A stretch of DNA of 64,000 nucleotides, from the NCBI GenBank assembly GCA_038146925.1, contig JAYQSP010000007.1:1-64000 (forward strand), read 5' to 3'. The stretch comes from UBA830 sp038146925. GTDB lineage: Bacteria > Pseudomonadota > Alphaproteobacteria > MPNO01 > UBA830. How positions within the stretch are numbered: the stretch's first letter is position 1; every line of letters begins with the position of its first letter. The notes beneath the pieces were generated by a model. It ran no database searches. It saw nothing but the letters and a program-made list of their open reading frames with translations, and was not told where the DNA came from. This document shows, piece by piece, positions 1 to 7,032 of this stretch. The translations under genes and the position numbers were made by a program.

Positions 1-142
1 CTGAAGGCATCTAAGCGGGAAGCCTCCTCAAAACAAGTTGTCCCCATTAGAGTCGTGGAAGACCACCACGTTGATAGGCCAGGTGTGGAAGCGCAGCAAT
101 GTGTGAAGCTAACTGGTACTAATCACTCGATTGGCTTGATTA
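1..142 (+). rRNA. rrl: 23S ribosomal RNA, 3' end (partial)
   Basis: The first ~140 bases carry the conserved 3' end of bacterial large-subunit rRNA, including the stretch GCTAACTGGTACTAATC at about 108-124, followed by TCGATTGGCTTGATT. The gene enters from the left edge and is followed by 5S rRNA and initiator tRNA, the usual order in an alphaproteobacterial rRNA operon. The exact 3' end is judged from the last conserved bases and is good to a few nucleotides. Confidence 0.93.
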
Positions 143-249
143 CCGACTGTCGTGTACAGCGGTAAGCTCGTCACCCGATGGAAACAACTTCGGTAATTAC
201 GGATATATATTCGGACGATATTCACGATCGGAACATGTGCGTTTCGATG

Positions 250-365
250 ACCTGGTGGCAATGGCGAGGGAGAAACACCCGATCCCATTCCGAACTCGGA
301 AGTGAAGGCCCTCAGCGCCGATGGTACTGCATCTTAAGGTGTGGGAGAGTAGGTCGTTGCCAGGT
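250..365 (+). rRNA. rrf: 5S ribosomal RNA
   Basis: Bases 251-259 (CCTGGTGGC) pair with 356-364 (GTTGCCAGG) to form helix I. Between them is the typical 5S core, with CCCGATCCCATTCCGAACTCGG followed by GTGAA and a late GGGAGAGTAGGTC. Position between 23S and tRNA-fMet supports the call. Ends are set by the terminal helix and may be off by 1-2 bases. Confidence 0.95.
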
Positions 366-528
366 CTTCGAAGCGCACATCGAAGATCTAAGCGAGTAAC
401 GTCAGAGTGTTCAACATCATAGATCGCAATCGATACCCGGGCCGTGTTAATCGGTGCCGGGGTGGAACAGGACAAGGGGCTGGCCATTCAAAGCCGGCCC
501 TAAGTTTTGAGGCCACAAGCAGAATTGA

Positions 529-605
<77 letters not shown>

Positions 606-615
606 ATAATATCAA

Positions 616-646
616 GGGCTTAGCCGGTTTTGGCTAAGCCCTTTTT
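616..646 (+). terminator. Rho-independent terminator of the rRNA operon
   Basis: A perfect 10-bp stem (GGGCTTAGCC, 616-625, with GGCTAAGCCC, 632-641), a 6-nt loop and a run of five T. It sits 10 bases after the tRNA-fMet CCA end, so it ends the rrn transcript. Nothing recognisable lies between it and the IS remnant near 820. Confidence 0.93.
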
Positions 647-877
647 GGTGCTCTGGAAGCATACTGGAAGCACTAGCAGCGTTATTCGTCGTTCGTTTCC
701 TCGGGTTGACTACGGTCCTCAGGGGGGGGCGTGCTTCGATGAATCACACATTTCGCGTATAGTCTCCTTCGATCAGAGTTCCCCGAATGAACTCGGTATT
801 TTTAGTGCTATTGTTTGGCTTTGATCCTCCCCCACTGAATTGGTCCACCGTCTATGCTAGTGAACGGAGGATCAGAT

Positions 878-1156
878 ATGGCAACCAAACGACACAAACC
901 GGAAGAGATTGTCTCCAAGCTTCGACAGGTTGATTTGCTTGTCGGTAAGGGACTGGCTCGGATTGACGCGATCCGCCAGGTGCAGATCACGGAACAGACT
1001 TATTACCGCTGGCGCAAGCAGTACGGCGGCATGGGGACGGATCAACTCAAAGAGTTGAAACGCCTGCAAAAGGAAAACGAGCGTCTTCGCAGAGCTGTTT
1101 CTGATCTCACACTGGATAAGCTCATTCTGACTGAGGCAGCCAAGGGAAACTTCTGA
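878..1156 (+). CDS. IS3-family transposase OrfA
   Basis: Encodes 92 residues of the IS3-family OrfA (transposase_8) type: an N-terminal helix-turn-helix segment (residues ~5-45, with QITEQTYYRWRKQYGG near residues 30-45) and a leucine-zipper-like C-terminal helix (LKELKRLQKENERLRRAV, then LTLDKLILTEAAKGNF). The start at 878 is preferred over an upstream ATG at 854 because GGAGGA lies 6-7 bases before it. OrfA looks intact, but its partner OrfB is cut off after about 80 codons, so the element cannot move by itself. Confidence 0.88.
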   Translation: MATKRHKPEEIVSKLRQVDLLVGKGLARIDAIRQVQITEQTYYRWRKQYGGMGTDQLKELKRLQKENERLRRAVSDLTLDKLILTEAAKGNF

Positions 1157-1419
1157 GCCCCGCACGGCGCCGCACGTGTATCGACCTGGTTCGACATAAG
1201 CTCAGCATCTCTGAACGCCGTGCCTGCCGTGTATTGAAGCAGCATCGTTCGACGCATCGCTATGTGCCGAAGTCCCGGGATGGCGAGGATCTTTTGGTTC
1301 AGGACATGATCGCGCTGGCCCGACAGTATGGTCGATACGGATATCGCCGGATCGCAGCACTGCTGAGGGATGCTGGATGGCAGGTGAACGACAAGCGGTT
1401 GACCTGCCCCCACGTTTAG
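1154..1419 (+). pseudogene. IS3-family transposase OrfB, 5' fragment
   Basis: Starting in the -1 frame at the end of orfA (normal IS3 coupling by frameshift), the translation reads as the N-terminal HTH_21 region of OrfB: SPARRRTCIDLVRHKLSISE, then VLKQHRSTHRYVP and YGYRRIAALLRDAGWQVNDKR. The homology stops at about 1398, where another IS end begins, and a stop follows at 1417-1419. Only ~81 of the usual ~270-280 codons remain; the DDE catalytic part is missing. Confidence 0.85.
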
Positions 1420-1738
1420 TACCAGCGGTTAGTTTAGACTGTCTGTTGAGCGGCGAGTAGCCCGCAGCCTCCCGGCAGCGGAGGGCGGATCGCCGCGGTG
1501 AGGCGCGATGGTCTGCGGTGCGGGCGGCCTGTAGCCCAGCGCACTGTGCGGCCTGATGGTGTTGTAATGCCTGCGCCATTGCTCGATCAGCACTTTCGCC
1601 TCCGCCATCGAGTAGAATATCTCGCCGTTCAGCAACTCGTCCCCGAGCTTGCGCCGTTGAATGACTCGTTAGAGCCGTTCTTCCAGGGCGATCCGGGTTC
1701 GATGTAGAGCGTCTTCACGCCGACCCGGGGCAGGTCAA
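1399..1738. mobile_element. Internally deleted IS3-family element with 12-bp inverted repeats
   Basis: The 340-bp segment is bounded by a perfect inverted repeat, TTGACCTGCCCC at 1399-1410 and its complement at 1727-1738. Inside is only the C-terminal part of an OrfB read on the minus strand. The right-hand repeat abuts the middle of that OrfB, so orfA and the first half of orfB have been deleted. This makes it a MITE-like, non-autonomous derivative, possibly mobilisable in trans. It interrupts or abuts the other IS fragment. I see no clear target duplication: flanks are AAGCGG on the left and ACGAAA on the right. Confidence 0.75.
1429..1726 (-). pseudogene. IS3-family transposase OrfB, 3' fragment with frameshift
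   Basis: Minus-strand translation gives the end of the rve integrase core and the OrfB C-terminus: VKTLYIEPGSPWKNGSNESFNG in one frame, then KLGDELLNGEIFYSM and EQWRRHYNTIRPHSALGYRP in another. The frames join at about 1648-1655, where two extra bases (GC) follow the FNG codons. The catalytic glutamate region is present (NESFNG) but the reading frame is broken and everything upstream is lost. It is the cargo of the 12-bp inverted-repeat element. Confidence 0.82.
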
Positions 1739-1772
1739 ACGAAAGCCGGTAAAAGTAGCTTCACGCTCCCGG

Positions 1773-1805
1773 AAAAACCGCCCGGCCGTTGCGCCGGGCG
1801 GTTTT
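1773..1805 (-). terminator. Bidirectional-type terminator hairpin downstream of yaaA
   Basis: AAAACCGCCCGG and its complement flank a short loop (CCGTTG region), with A-runs on one side and T-runs on the other. It could end transcription on both strands. It lies ~165 bp beyond the yaaA stop; the bases between (1806-1969) hold no gene that I can support. Confidence 0.7.
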
Positions 1806-1969
1806 GTGTTTGGGGGGCAGGCTCCGGCCTCGATGTCTCCCGCGGTTCTCGACGTCTGGAATATCCTGAATGCCGAAGGGACGAGCACGGGCAGGTCGCC
1901 CGCGCGCAGATTGCGCAGGTTTATGCCCTGTAATTTCACGGAGCTATTCACCGGGAGTTACTTTCCCGT

Positions 1970-2755
1970 CTACTTCTTCACCGGCGGCTGCGGACGGGAA
2001 AACACCAGCTCGGTGTCCGTCGACGTCTTTGCGTCGAACGCATACCCGCCGGCATTGAAATCCTTCAGGCCGTCGGCCCGGTCGACCCGGTTTTCCATGA
2101 TCCACCGCGCCATGCTGCCGCGCGCGTGCTTGGCGTAATACATCAGCGAACGCGCCTTGCCGTCCTTGACGTTGAGGAACTTCGCGCCGATCACGTTCCG
2201 GCCGAGCGCTTTCGTATCGACGGCCTTGAAATATTCGTTAGAGGCCAGATTGACCACGGTCGCGTCGTCATGGCCGGCGAGGTCTTCGTTCAGCCGATCG
2301 GCGATGCGCGTGCCCCAGAAATCGTAGAGCGATTTACCGCGGCTGTTCGCCATCTTCGTGCCCATTTCCAGCCGATAGGGCTGGATCGCATCCATGGGGC
2401 GCAGTACGCCGTACAGGCCCGACAGAATCCGCAGGTGATCCTGCGCGTATGCCAAGGCCTCCGCGGACAGGCTCTCCGCTTCGAGCCCCCAGTACACATC
2501 GCCGTCGAAGGCGAGGCCCGCCGGTTTGGCGCTGTTGCTTTTGTTGTTGGGCTCGAACGCCTGGAAGCGTTCGAAATTCATCTCTGCCAGTTTGTCGCTG
2601 ATGTGCATCAGGCGTTTCAGGTCGTCCGCCGTCTGTTCTTTGGCGACGGTTGCGAGTTCGCAGGTATCTTCGCGCAGCCGCGGTTGCGTGACCGGGATGG
2701 CGGCTTCGACCGGGTCCATGTTCAGTTTCTTGGCAGGGGAGAGCAGCGTCAGCAT
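1970..2755 (-). CDS. yaaA: Peroxide stress protein YaaA (DUF328)
   Basis: 261 residues, the usual length of the family. The signature LLSPAKKLNM is at residues 4-13 and the central LSGLYGVLRPMDAIQPYRLE block near residue 112. In E. coli YaaA is a cytoplasmic, DNA-binding protein that keeps free iron low during hydrogen peroxide stress. The start is fixed by a strong ribosome site (AGGAGGAAAGG on the minus strand, plus-strand 2763-2773), ~8 bases upstream. Single-gene unit; its 3' side runs to a hairpin terminator near the IS remnants. Confidence 0.95.
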   Translation of the reverse strand: MLTLLSPAKKLNMDPVEAAIPVTQPRLREDTCELATVAKEQTADDLKRLMHISDKLAEMNFERFQAFEPNNKSNSAKPAGLAFDGDVYWGLEAESLSAEALAYAQDHLRILSGLYGVLRPMDAIQPYRLEMGTKMANSRGKSLYDFWGTRIADRLNEDLAGHDDATVVNLASNEYFKAVDTKALGRNVIGAKFLNVKDGKARSLMYYAKHARGSMARWIMENRVDRADGLKDFNAGGYAFDAKTSTDTELVFSRPQPPVKK

Positions 2756-2945
2756 GATGTATCCTTTCCTCCTAACATCGACCCGGCCGATCCGGGCCCG
2801 TATGCGTGGGTCTGCGATACGGCTAAATTAAGTCCCTGCGGCGGGAACGCAAGCCGGGCGATTCCCCGGCGGTTCGGGCACGGACGAGCCGCCCGTGCCC
2901 GGTTTCGATGTCAACGGCCCGGTGTGCGCCGTGCGGACGAAAGCG

Positions 2946-3377
2946 TTACTTCTGTTCCACCGAGATGCGCCGGGGCTGGGGCTCTGTCGCCGCGTGTTTC
3001 GGCGCGCTGAGCGTCAGCACGCCGTTCGAAAACTCGGCCGAAATCTCGTCCTCCGCCACGTCTGGCGGCAGACGGAACGATCGCTGGAAGGAACCGTATC
3101 TGCGTTCGCTGAAAAAATACGATTTGCCCGTTTCCTCGTGCTCGGATTTCTTTTCGCCCTTAAGGGTGAGCACGTGGTCGTGAACCGCCACTTCCACATC
3201 CTCTGCCGCCACGCCGGGCAGTTCGACATTGATCACGTATTTGTCTTCCGTCGCCGCCGCGTCAGCATCGGGCGCGAAAAAATCCGCGATCCGTTTTCCC
3301 ATGCGCCGCAGCGGGTCGTACAGTGCAGGCCACCAATCCGATTCCGTACCCGAGGCTGTGTGCGATTTTTCAACCAT
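2946..3377 (-). CDS. Small heat-shock protein, Hsp20/alpha-crystallin family
   Basis: 143 residues. An aromatic-rich N-terminal arm (DWWPALYDPLRRMGKRIADFF, residues ~14-34) leads into the alpha-crystallin domain (residues ~42-128), which begins YVINVELPGVAAEDVEV and ends with the conserved GVLTLSAPK. Such proteins hold unfolding proteins for refolding by ATP-dependent chaperones. GGAGGATT precedes the ATG by a few bases. A perfect FNR/FixK-like box lies ~80-90 bp upstream of the start, suggesting control by oxygen rather than only by heat; I see no obvious ROSE RNA thermometer. Confidence 0.93.
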   Translation of the reverse strand: MVEKSHTASGTESDWWPALYDPLRRMGKRIADFFAPDADAAATEDKYVINVELPGVAAEDVEVAVHDHVLTLKGEKKSEHEETGKSYFFSERRYGSFQRSFRLPPDVAEDEISAEFSNGVLTLSAPKHAATEPQPRRISVEQK

Positions 3378-3454
3378 GTCTCAATCCTCCAATAAAGATT
3401 CGCAAGTGGGCGTGTCCCACCGTATAACGCTATGCCCGAAGACCCGCGGTTTCT

Positions 3455-3468
3455 TTGATCCGGATCAA
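3455..3468. promoter_or_regulatory. FNR/FixK-type operator (TTGAT-N4-ATCAA)
   Basis: TTGATCCGGATCAA is a perfect match to the palindromic consensus bound by FNR, FixK, Anr and Dnr regulators. It lies between the divergent hsp20 (start 3377) and the unknown gene at 3578. Taking TTATAC (minus strand, 3427-3422) as the -10 box of hsp20, the operator centre falls about 46 bp upstream of the inferred start site, close to the class II activating position. Confidence 0.7.
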
Positions 3469-3577
3469 TTCCGGCTCGCCGTCGACACCGGCCGGGAACG
3501 GCGATGACACCCCGTCTGTGTACTGGCCGCACTCAATGAGTTAAGTCACTGTCACGCGGGATACTGGGAATTTCCGG

Positions 3578-3988
3578 ATGACGAAAAACACGATTACGGA
3601 CGCGTGGCTCGCCAAGGTCGTCGAGCTTCTATGCGCCATCGACGGTGTCACCTGCGACGGCCCGTCGGAAAAAAGGCTGGCTCTGGAAATTCTTCATGAC
3701 GGGAAGAGCGGCCGGATCGACATGGCCATCGATTCCGGCGATTACCGGGTGCAGAAGATCCAGTACGAACGGGTGCGCGAAACTCTCGCCGGTCTCGGCA
3801 TAGAAGAAGGGGCCATCTATACGCCGCCGCCGCCGCCCCGCCGGGGCATGACGCCCCAGATCCGGGCTGCACGGGAAAAACAGAAGCGGGATTTCGAAGC
3901 CTGGCAGGACGTCTGGCGCGCCGTGCGACAGGCCGAAAAGGCGCTCGACGTCGAATACGAAATCGCCCAGATGAAAGACTATTACTGA
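3578..3988 (+). CDS. Hypothetical protein, 136 aa
   Basis: I do not recognise a family. The product is a soluble-looking protein with no signal peptide or membrane segment. The first ~75 residues resemble a small alpha/beta fold (LAKVVELLCAIDGVTC, then YRVQKIQYERVRETLAGLGI). A poly-proline stretch (TPPPPPPRRG-like, residues ~80-90) follows, then a strongly charged helix that ends EYEIAQMKDYY. The gene stands alone, divergent from hsp20, and could share the FNR-type operator. Coding potential is good (start near 110 bp from that operator, stop clear of neighbours). Confidence 0.65.
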   Translation: MTKNTITDAWLAKVVELLCAIDGVTCDGPSEKRLALEILHDGKSGRIDMAIDSGDYRVQKIQYERVRETLAGLGIEEGAIYTPPPPPRRGMTPQIRAAREKQKRDFEAWQDVWRAVRQAEKALDVEYEIAQMKDYY

Positions 3989-4014
3989 CGCGTCCGGCGG
4001 CAGCTTTCGATAAC

Positions 4015-4932
4015 TCAACCGGTCAGGAGGTCGTAGGCAAGTTTCGCTGCGGCGACGTCGAGGATCGCGACGCCGACGGAATCGTATATGACCGTGGCGC
4101 CGGCGGGGATGGATTTGCCGCCCGAATAAATTTCACCGGCTTCTGCGAAAATCTCGCAGCCGGACCGTCGGATATTGCCCGCCTGGTCGAGTGCCGTGGC
4201 GCGGTCTTCGACGATGACGATATTGTCCATGGCCTTTTCGTCCAGTTCGCGTCCGTCATGCCCGTTCCAGCCGACGGCCGTCACGAATGCACCGGGTTTC
4301 AGCCAGGCGCCTGACAGGATCGGGTCGGTCGCTGATGTGGTGCAGGCGACGATATCGGCGCCGCGCACCGCCTGTTCCGGATCGTTGAAGTATGTCGCGC
4401 CGATGTCGTCCGCGGCTGCGCGACCGGTTTCCCCCGATCGCGACCACAGCCGCACTTCCCCAAGCGGTCTGACCGTCGCCAGTGCCGCCGCGTGCGCCCG
4501 TGCCTGCACGCCGCTACCCATGATCGTCGTTACCCGGGGTTCCCGCGGCGCCATTTTCCGGGCGGCAGCGGCAGAACCGGCGGCCGTTCGCATTTCGGTG
4601 ATCAGACGGCCGTCCATCACAGCAAGCGGTGTGCCGTTCGTCACGTCGAACACCATAATGACCGCCTGATGCGTCGGCAGGCCGGTTCCGGCGTTCTCGT
4701 GAAACAGGGTAACGACTTTTACCGCCATTGCCTCGCCGACCGCCGGCATCGCGGCAATGATGGCGTCGCGCCCGGGAACCGGCACCATCTGGCGGACAGG
4801 CTGTTCGACCTCGCCGGCGGACAGGGAGACAAGCGCCCGTTCCATGGTGTCGATCAGCGGGTCCCAGGTCAGAACGCCCGCGATATCCGTTTCGCTGAAG
4901 AAGGGGAGGGATTCCAGTCCGGCATGCGACAT
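4015..4932 (-). CDS. Ornithine cyclodeaminase / mu-crystallin family protein
   Basis: 305 residues, typical for the family (NAD(P)H-dependent ketimine reductases, alanine dehydrogenases and ornithine cyclodeaminases). The dinucleotide-binding motif TTIMGSGVQARAHAAAL lies near residue 130, preceded by AVKVVTLFHENAGTGLPTHQ with the lysine typical of the active site. It is the last gene of a leftward operon, 30 bp after the SDR gene. With a DAO-type flavoenzyme and two dehydrogenases in the same operon, a role in amine or imino-acid catabolism is likely; the substrate cannot be read from the sequence. Confidence 0.88.
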   Translation of the reverse strand: MSHAGLESLPFFSETDIAGVLTWDPLIDTMERALVSLSAGEVEQPVRQMVPVPGRDAIIAAMPAVGEAMAVKVVTLFHENAGTGLPTHQAVIMVFDVTNGTPLAVMDGRLITEMRTAAGSAAAARKMAPREPRVTTIMGSGVQARAHAAALATVRPLGEVRLWSRSGETGRAAADDIGATYFNDPEQAVRGADIVACTTSATDPILSGAWLKPGAFVTAVGWNGHDGRELDEKAMDNIVIVEDRATALDQAGNIRRSGCEIFAEAGEIYSGGKSIPAGATVIYDSVGVAILDVAAAKLAYDLLTG

Positions 4933-4962
4933 ATCGGGGTGCGTCCTTCGCGCGTCAGTCGG

Positions 4963-5715
4963 TCAACAGGTGTAGTTCAGGCCAAGTCGGCCGCCGTCGA
5001 CATATATCGTTTCGCCGGTAATGTAGCTTGCCTTGTCGCTCGCCAGAAAGGCGACTACGTCGCCGATCTCGCGCGGTTCGCCGATGCGTTTCAGCGGGGG
5101 TCGCGACATCACCATGCTCATCGCGTCGGGATCGGCATTCACGCCGGCCATCATGGCGGTGTCGATGGAGCCCGGGCCTGCCGCATTGACCCGGATACCG
5201 TGCGGCGCCAGCGCCAGCGCGCTCGCCTTGGTCAGCTGCATCACGCCGCCCTTGGAGGCGCAATACGCGGCAATCGTCGGAATGGATATCCGGGCGTTGA
5301 CCGACGACATGTTGACGATCGCGCCCTTTATATCGGCGGCGATCATCGCTTTGGCGGCACGCTGGGTGGCGACGAAGGTGCCGACCAGATTGATGTCGAT
5401 GACGGAGGTGAATTCTTCCAGCGGCGTTTCCAGAAAATCGTTGGGAATGGCGATGCCCGCGCAGTTCACCAGGATCGACACCGGTCCGATATCGGCCTCG
5501 ATCCGGTCGAACATCGCGTTGATCTGGTCGGCATCCGCCATGTCGCACACTTCGGCTGTCGTCTCACCGCCCAGCTTCTTCGCGGCGGCTTTTACACCGT
5601 CGGCATTGATGTCGGCGAGGACGATCCGCGCGCCGCTTTCGGCGATTGCCTCGGCACAGGCATATCCGATGCCCTGTGCGCCGCCGGTGACGAGCGCGAT
5701 TTGAGTGTCTGTCAT
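4963..5715 (-). CDS. SDR-family oxidoreductase
   Basis: 250 residues, a classical short-chain dehydrogenase: TGGAQGIG cofactor motif at residues 10-17, NCAGIAIP (the NNAG element), YCASK active-site motif near residue 150, and a C-terminal ITGETIYVDGGRLG. FabG/3-ketoacyl reductase-like in overall pattern but in a catabolic operon, 25 bp after the flavoenzyme and 30 bp before the ornithine cyclodeaminase-like gene. It probably oxidises an alcohol made or released by the upstream enzymes. Confidence 0.9.
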   Translation of the reverse strand: MTDTQIALVTGGAQGIGYACAEAIAESGARIVLADINADGVKAAAKKLGGETTAEVCDMADADQINAMFDRIEADIGPVSILVNCAGIAIPNDFLETPLEEFTSVIDINLVGTFVATQRAAKAMIAADIKGAIVNMSSVNARISIPTIAAYCASKGGVMQLTKASALALAPHGIRVNAAGPGSIDTAMMAGVNADPDAMSMVMSRPPLKRIGEPREIGDVVAFLASDKASYITGETIYVDGGRLGLNYTC

Positions 5716-5740
5716 GGAAGTTTCCCGTTCGATATGTCCG

Positions 5741-7012
5741 TCAGAATGATTTCGCGATCTGGTTTGCGGTGAAGGCCGCGTCGTAGAAGCGCGATTTCAG
5801 GGGCGCGCCACTATCGACCTTCATGTCGGAGACCGGCAGCGGCAGATCCTCTTCCGTGCCGCCTGACAGGAATTCTGCCATCGCCCTTCCGAATATCGTA
5901 CCCGGCGTGATGCCGCGGCCATTATACCCGATAGGCGTATACAGGTTGTCGGCCAGCCGGTGGATGCGGGGCAGGTGGTCCGGTGTCATTGCAATCCGGC
6001 CGTGCCAGAAGTTTTCGAACGAAATCTCGCCCAGCTGAGGGAACAGACGGCGGATATTGCGCATCGCCCAGCGCCGGGACAGCCCCGTGTCGCCTCCGAT
6101 GACCCGGCCCATCGACCCGATGATCAGACGGCCGGAATCGTCCCTGCGGAGGGAAAACATGATCCTGCCGGTGTCCCATAGACCCTGCCGTTCCGTCAGG
6201 ATATTCGCGCCCCGGTCGCCCAGCGGTTTCGTTGCTGCCTGGAAATAGTGGATGATCGTGAAGGTCCGTTTCAGTCCCGGCCACAGATCGTCGGTATAGG
6301 CATTGGTCCCCAGAACCACCCATCTGGCGGTGACGCGGCCGCGATCGGTATCTACGATCCAGAGATCGCCTTCGCGCGAAAGCTTTAGCGCCGTTACGCC
6401 CGTCGAAATTACCGCGCCCGCACTCAATGCTGCCCGGGCGAGTCCGCGCACATATCCCATCGGATTGATCGTCCCCGCGCGAGGGTCGAGTAGCCCGCCG
6501 TAAAACGCCTCGCTGCCGGTTTTTTCGGCGGCCTGTGCGCGTGTCAGCAGATCCGCCGGCGCACCGAGGCGTTGCCATTCTTCGGCACGGCGGGCGAGGT
6601 CGTCGTATCCGGCCGGGGCATGCGCGGCGTGGATTGTGCCTGTGCGCGTTGCTTCGCAACGGATCTGATGGCGCTCGATCAGCGACATCACATAGGACGG
6701 CGCTTCGCCCAGTTCGCGAACGAGGCGCGATCCCGCCTCGTCGCCCAGCAGGCCGCGTACGTCCTGTGGCGGCAGCCACAGCCCGGCATTGACGAGACCG
6801 ACATTCCGGCCCGACCCGCCATAGCCGATTTTCTTCGCTTCCAGGACCCGGCAGTCGATCCCAATTTCCGCTGCATGCAGGGCTGTCGACAACCCAGTGA
6901 AACCGCCGCCCACGATGGCGAGATCGGTCCGCACGTCGCCGTCCATCGGCGAAGCGTAATCGTCCTCGTCTGCCGTCCTGTCCCAAAGCGATATGGGGGC
7001 CCGGTCTGTCAT
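5741..7012 (-). CDS. FAD-dependent oxidoreductase, DAO (glycine/D-amino-acid oxidase) family
   Basis: 423 residues from the ATG at 7012, where the protein begins MTDRAPISLWDRTA. A longer open frame continues upstream but has no family similarity and overlaps the preceding gene. The FAD-binding motif LAIVGGGFTGLSTALHAAE is near residue 30, followed by GGSGRNVGLVNAGLW, and the C-terminal GYNGRGITPGTIFG closes the FAD site. This layout is that of gamma-glutamylputrescine oxidase (PuuB)-like amine oxidases. It starts 20 bp after the GMC gene stop. Likely role: oxidative deamination of a secondary amine or amino acid. Confidence 0.88.
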   Translation of the reverse strand: MTDRAPISLWDRTADEDDYASPMDGDVRTDLAIVGGGFTGLSTALHAAEIGIDCRVLEAKKIGYGGSGRNVGLVNAGLWLPPQDVRGLLGDEAGSRLVRELGEAPSYVMSLIERHQIRCEATRTGTIHAAHAPAGYDDLARRAEEWQRLGAPADLLTRAQAAEKTGSEAFYGGLLDPRAGTINPMGYVRGLARAALSAGAVISTGVTALKLSREGDLWIVDTDRGRVTARWVVLGTNAYTDDLWPGLKRTFTIIHYFQAATKPLGDRGANILTERQGLWDTGRIMFSLRRDDSGRLIIGSMGRVIGGDTGLSRRWAMRNIRRLFPQLGEISFENFWHGRIAMTPDHLPRIHRLADNLYTPIGYNGRGITPGTIFGRAMAEFLSGGTEEDLPLPVSDMKVDSGAPLKSRFYDAAFTANQIAKSF

Positions 7013-7032
7013 GCGCCCCGCGACCGAAACGT

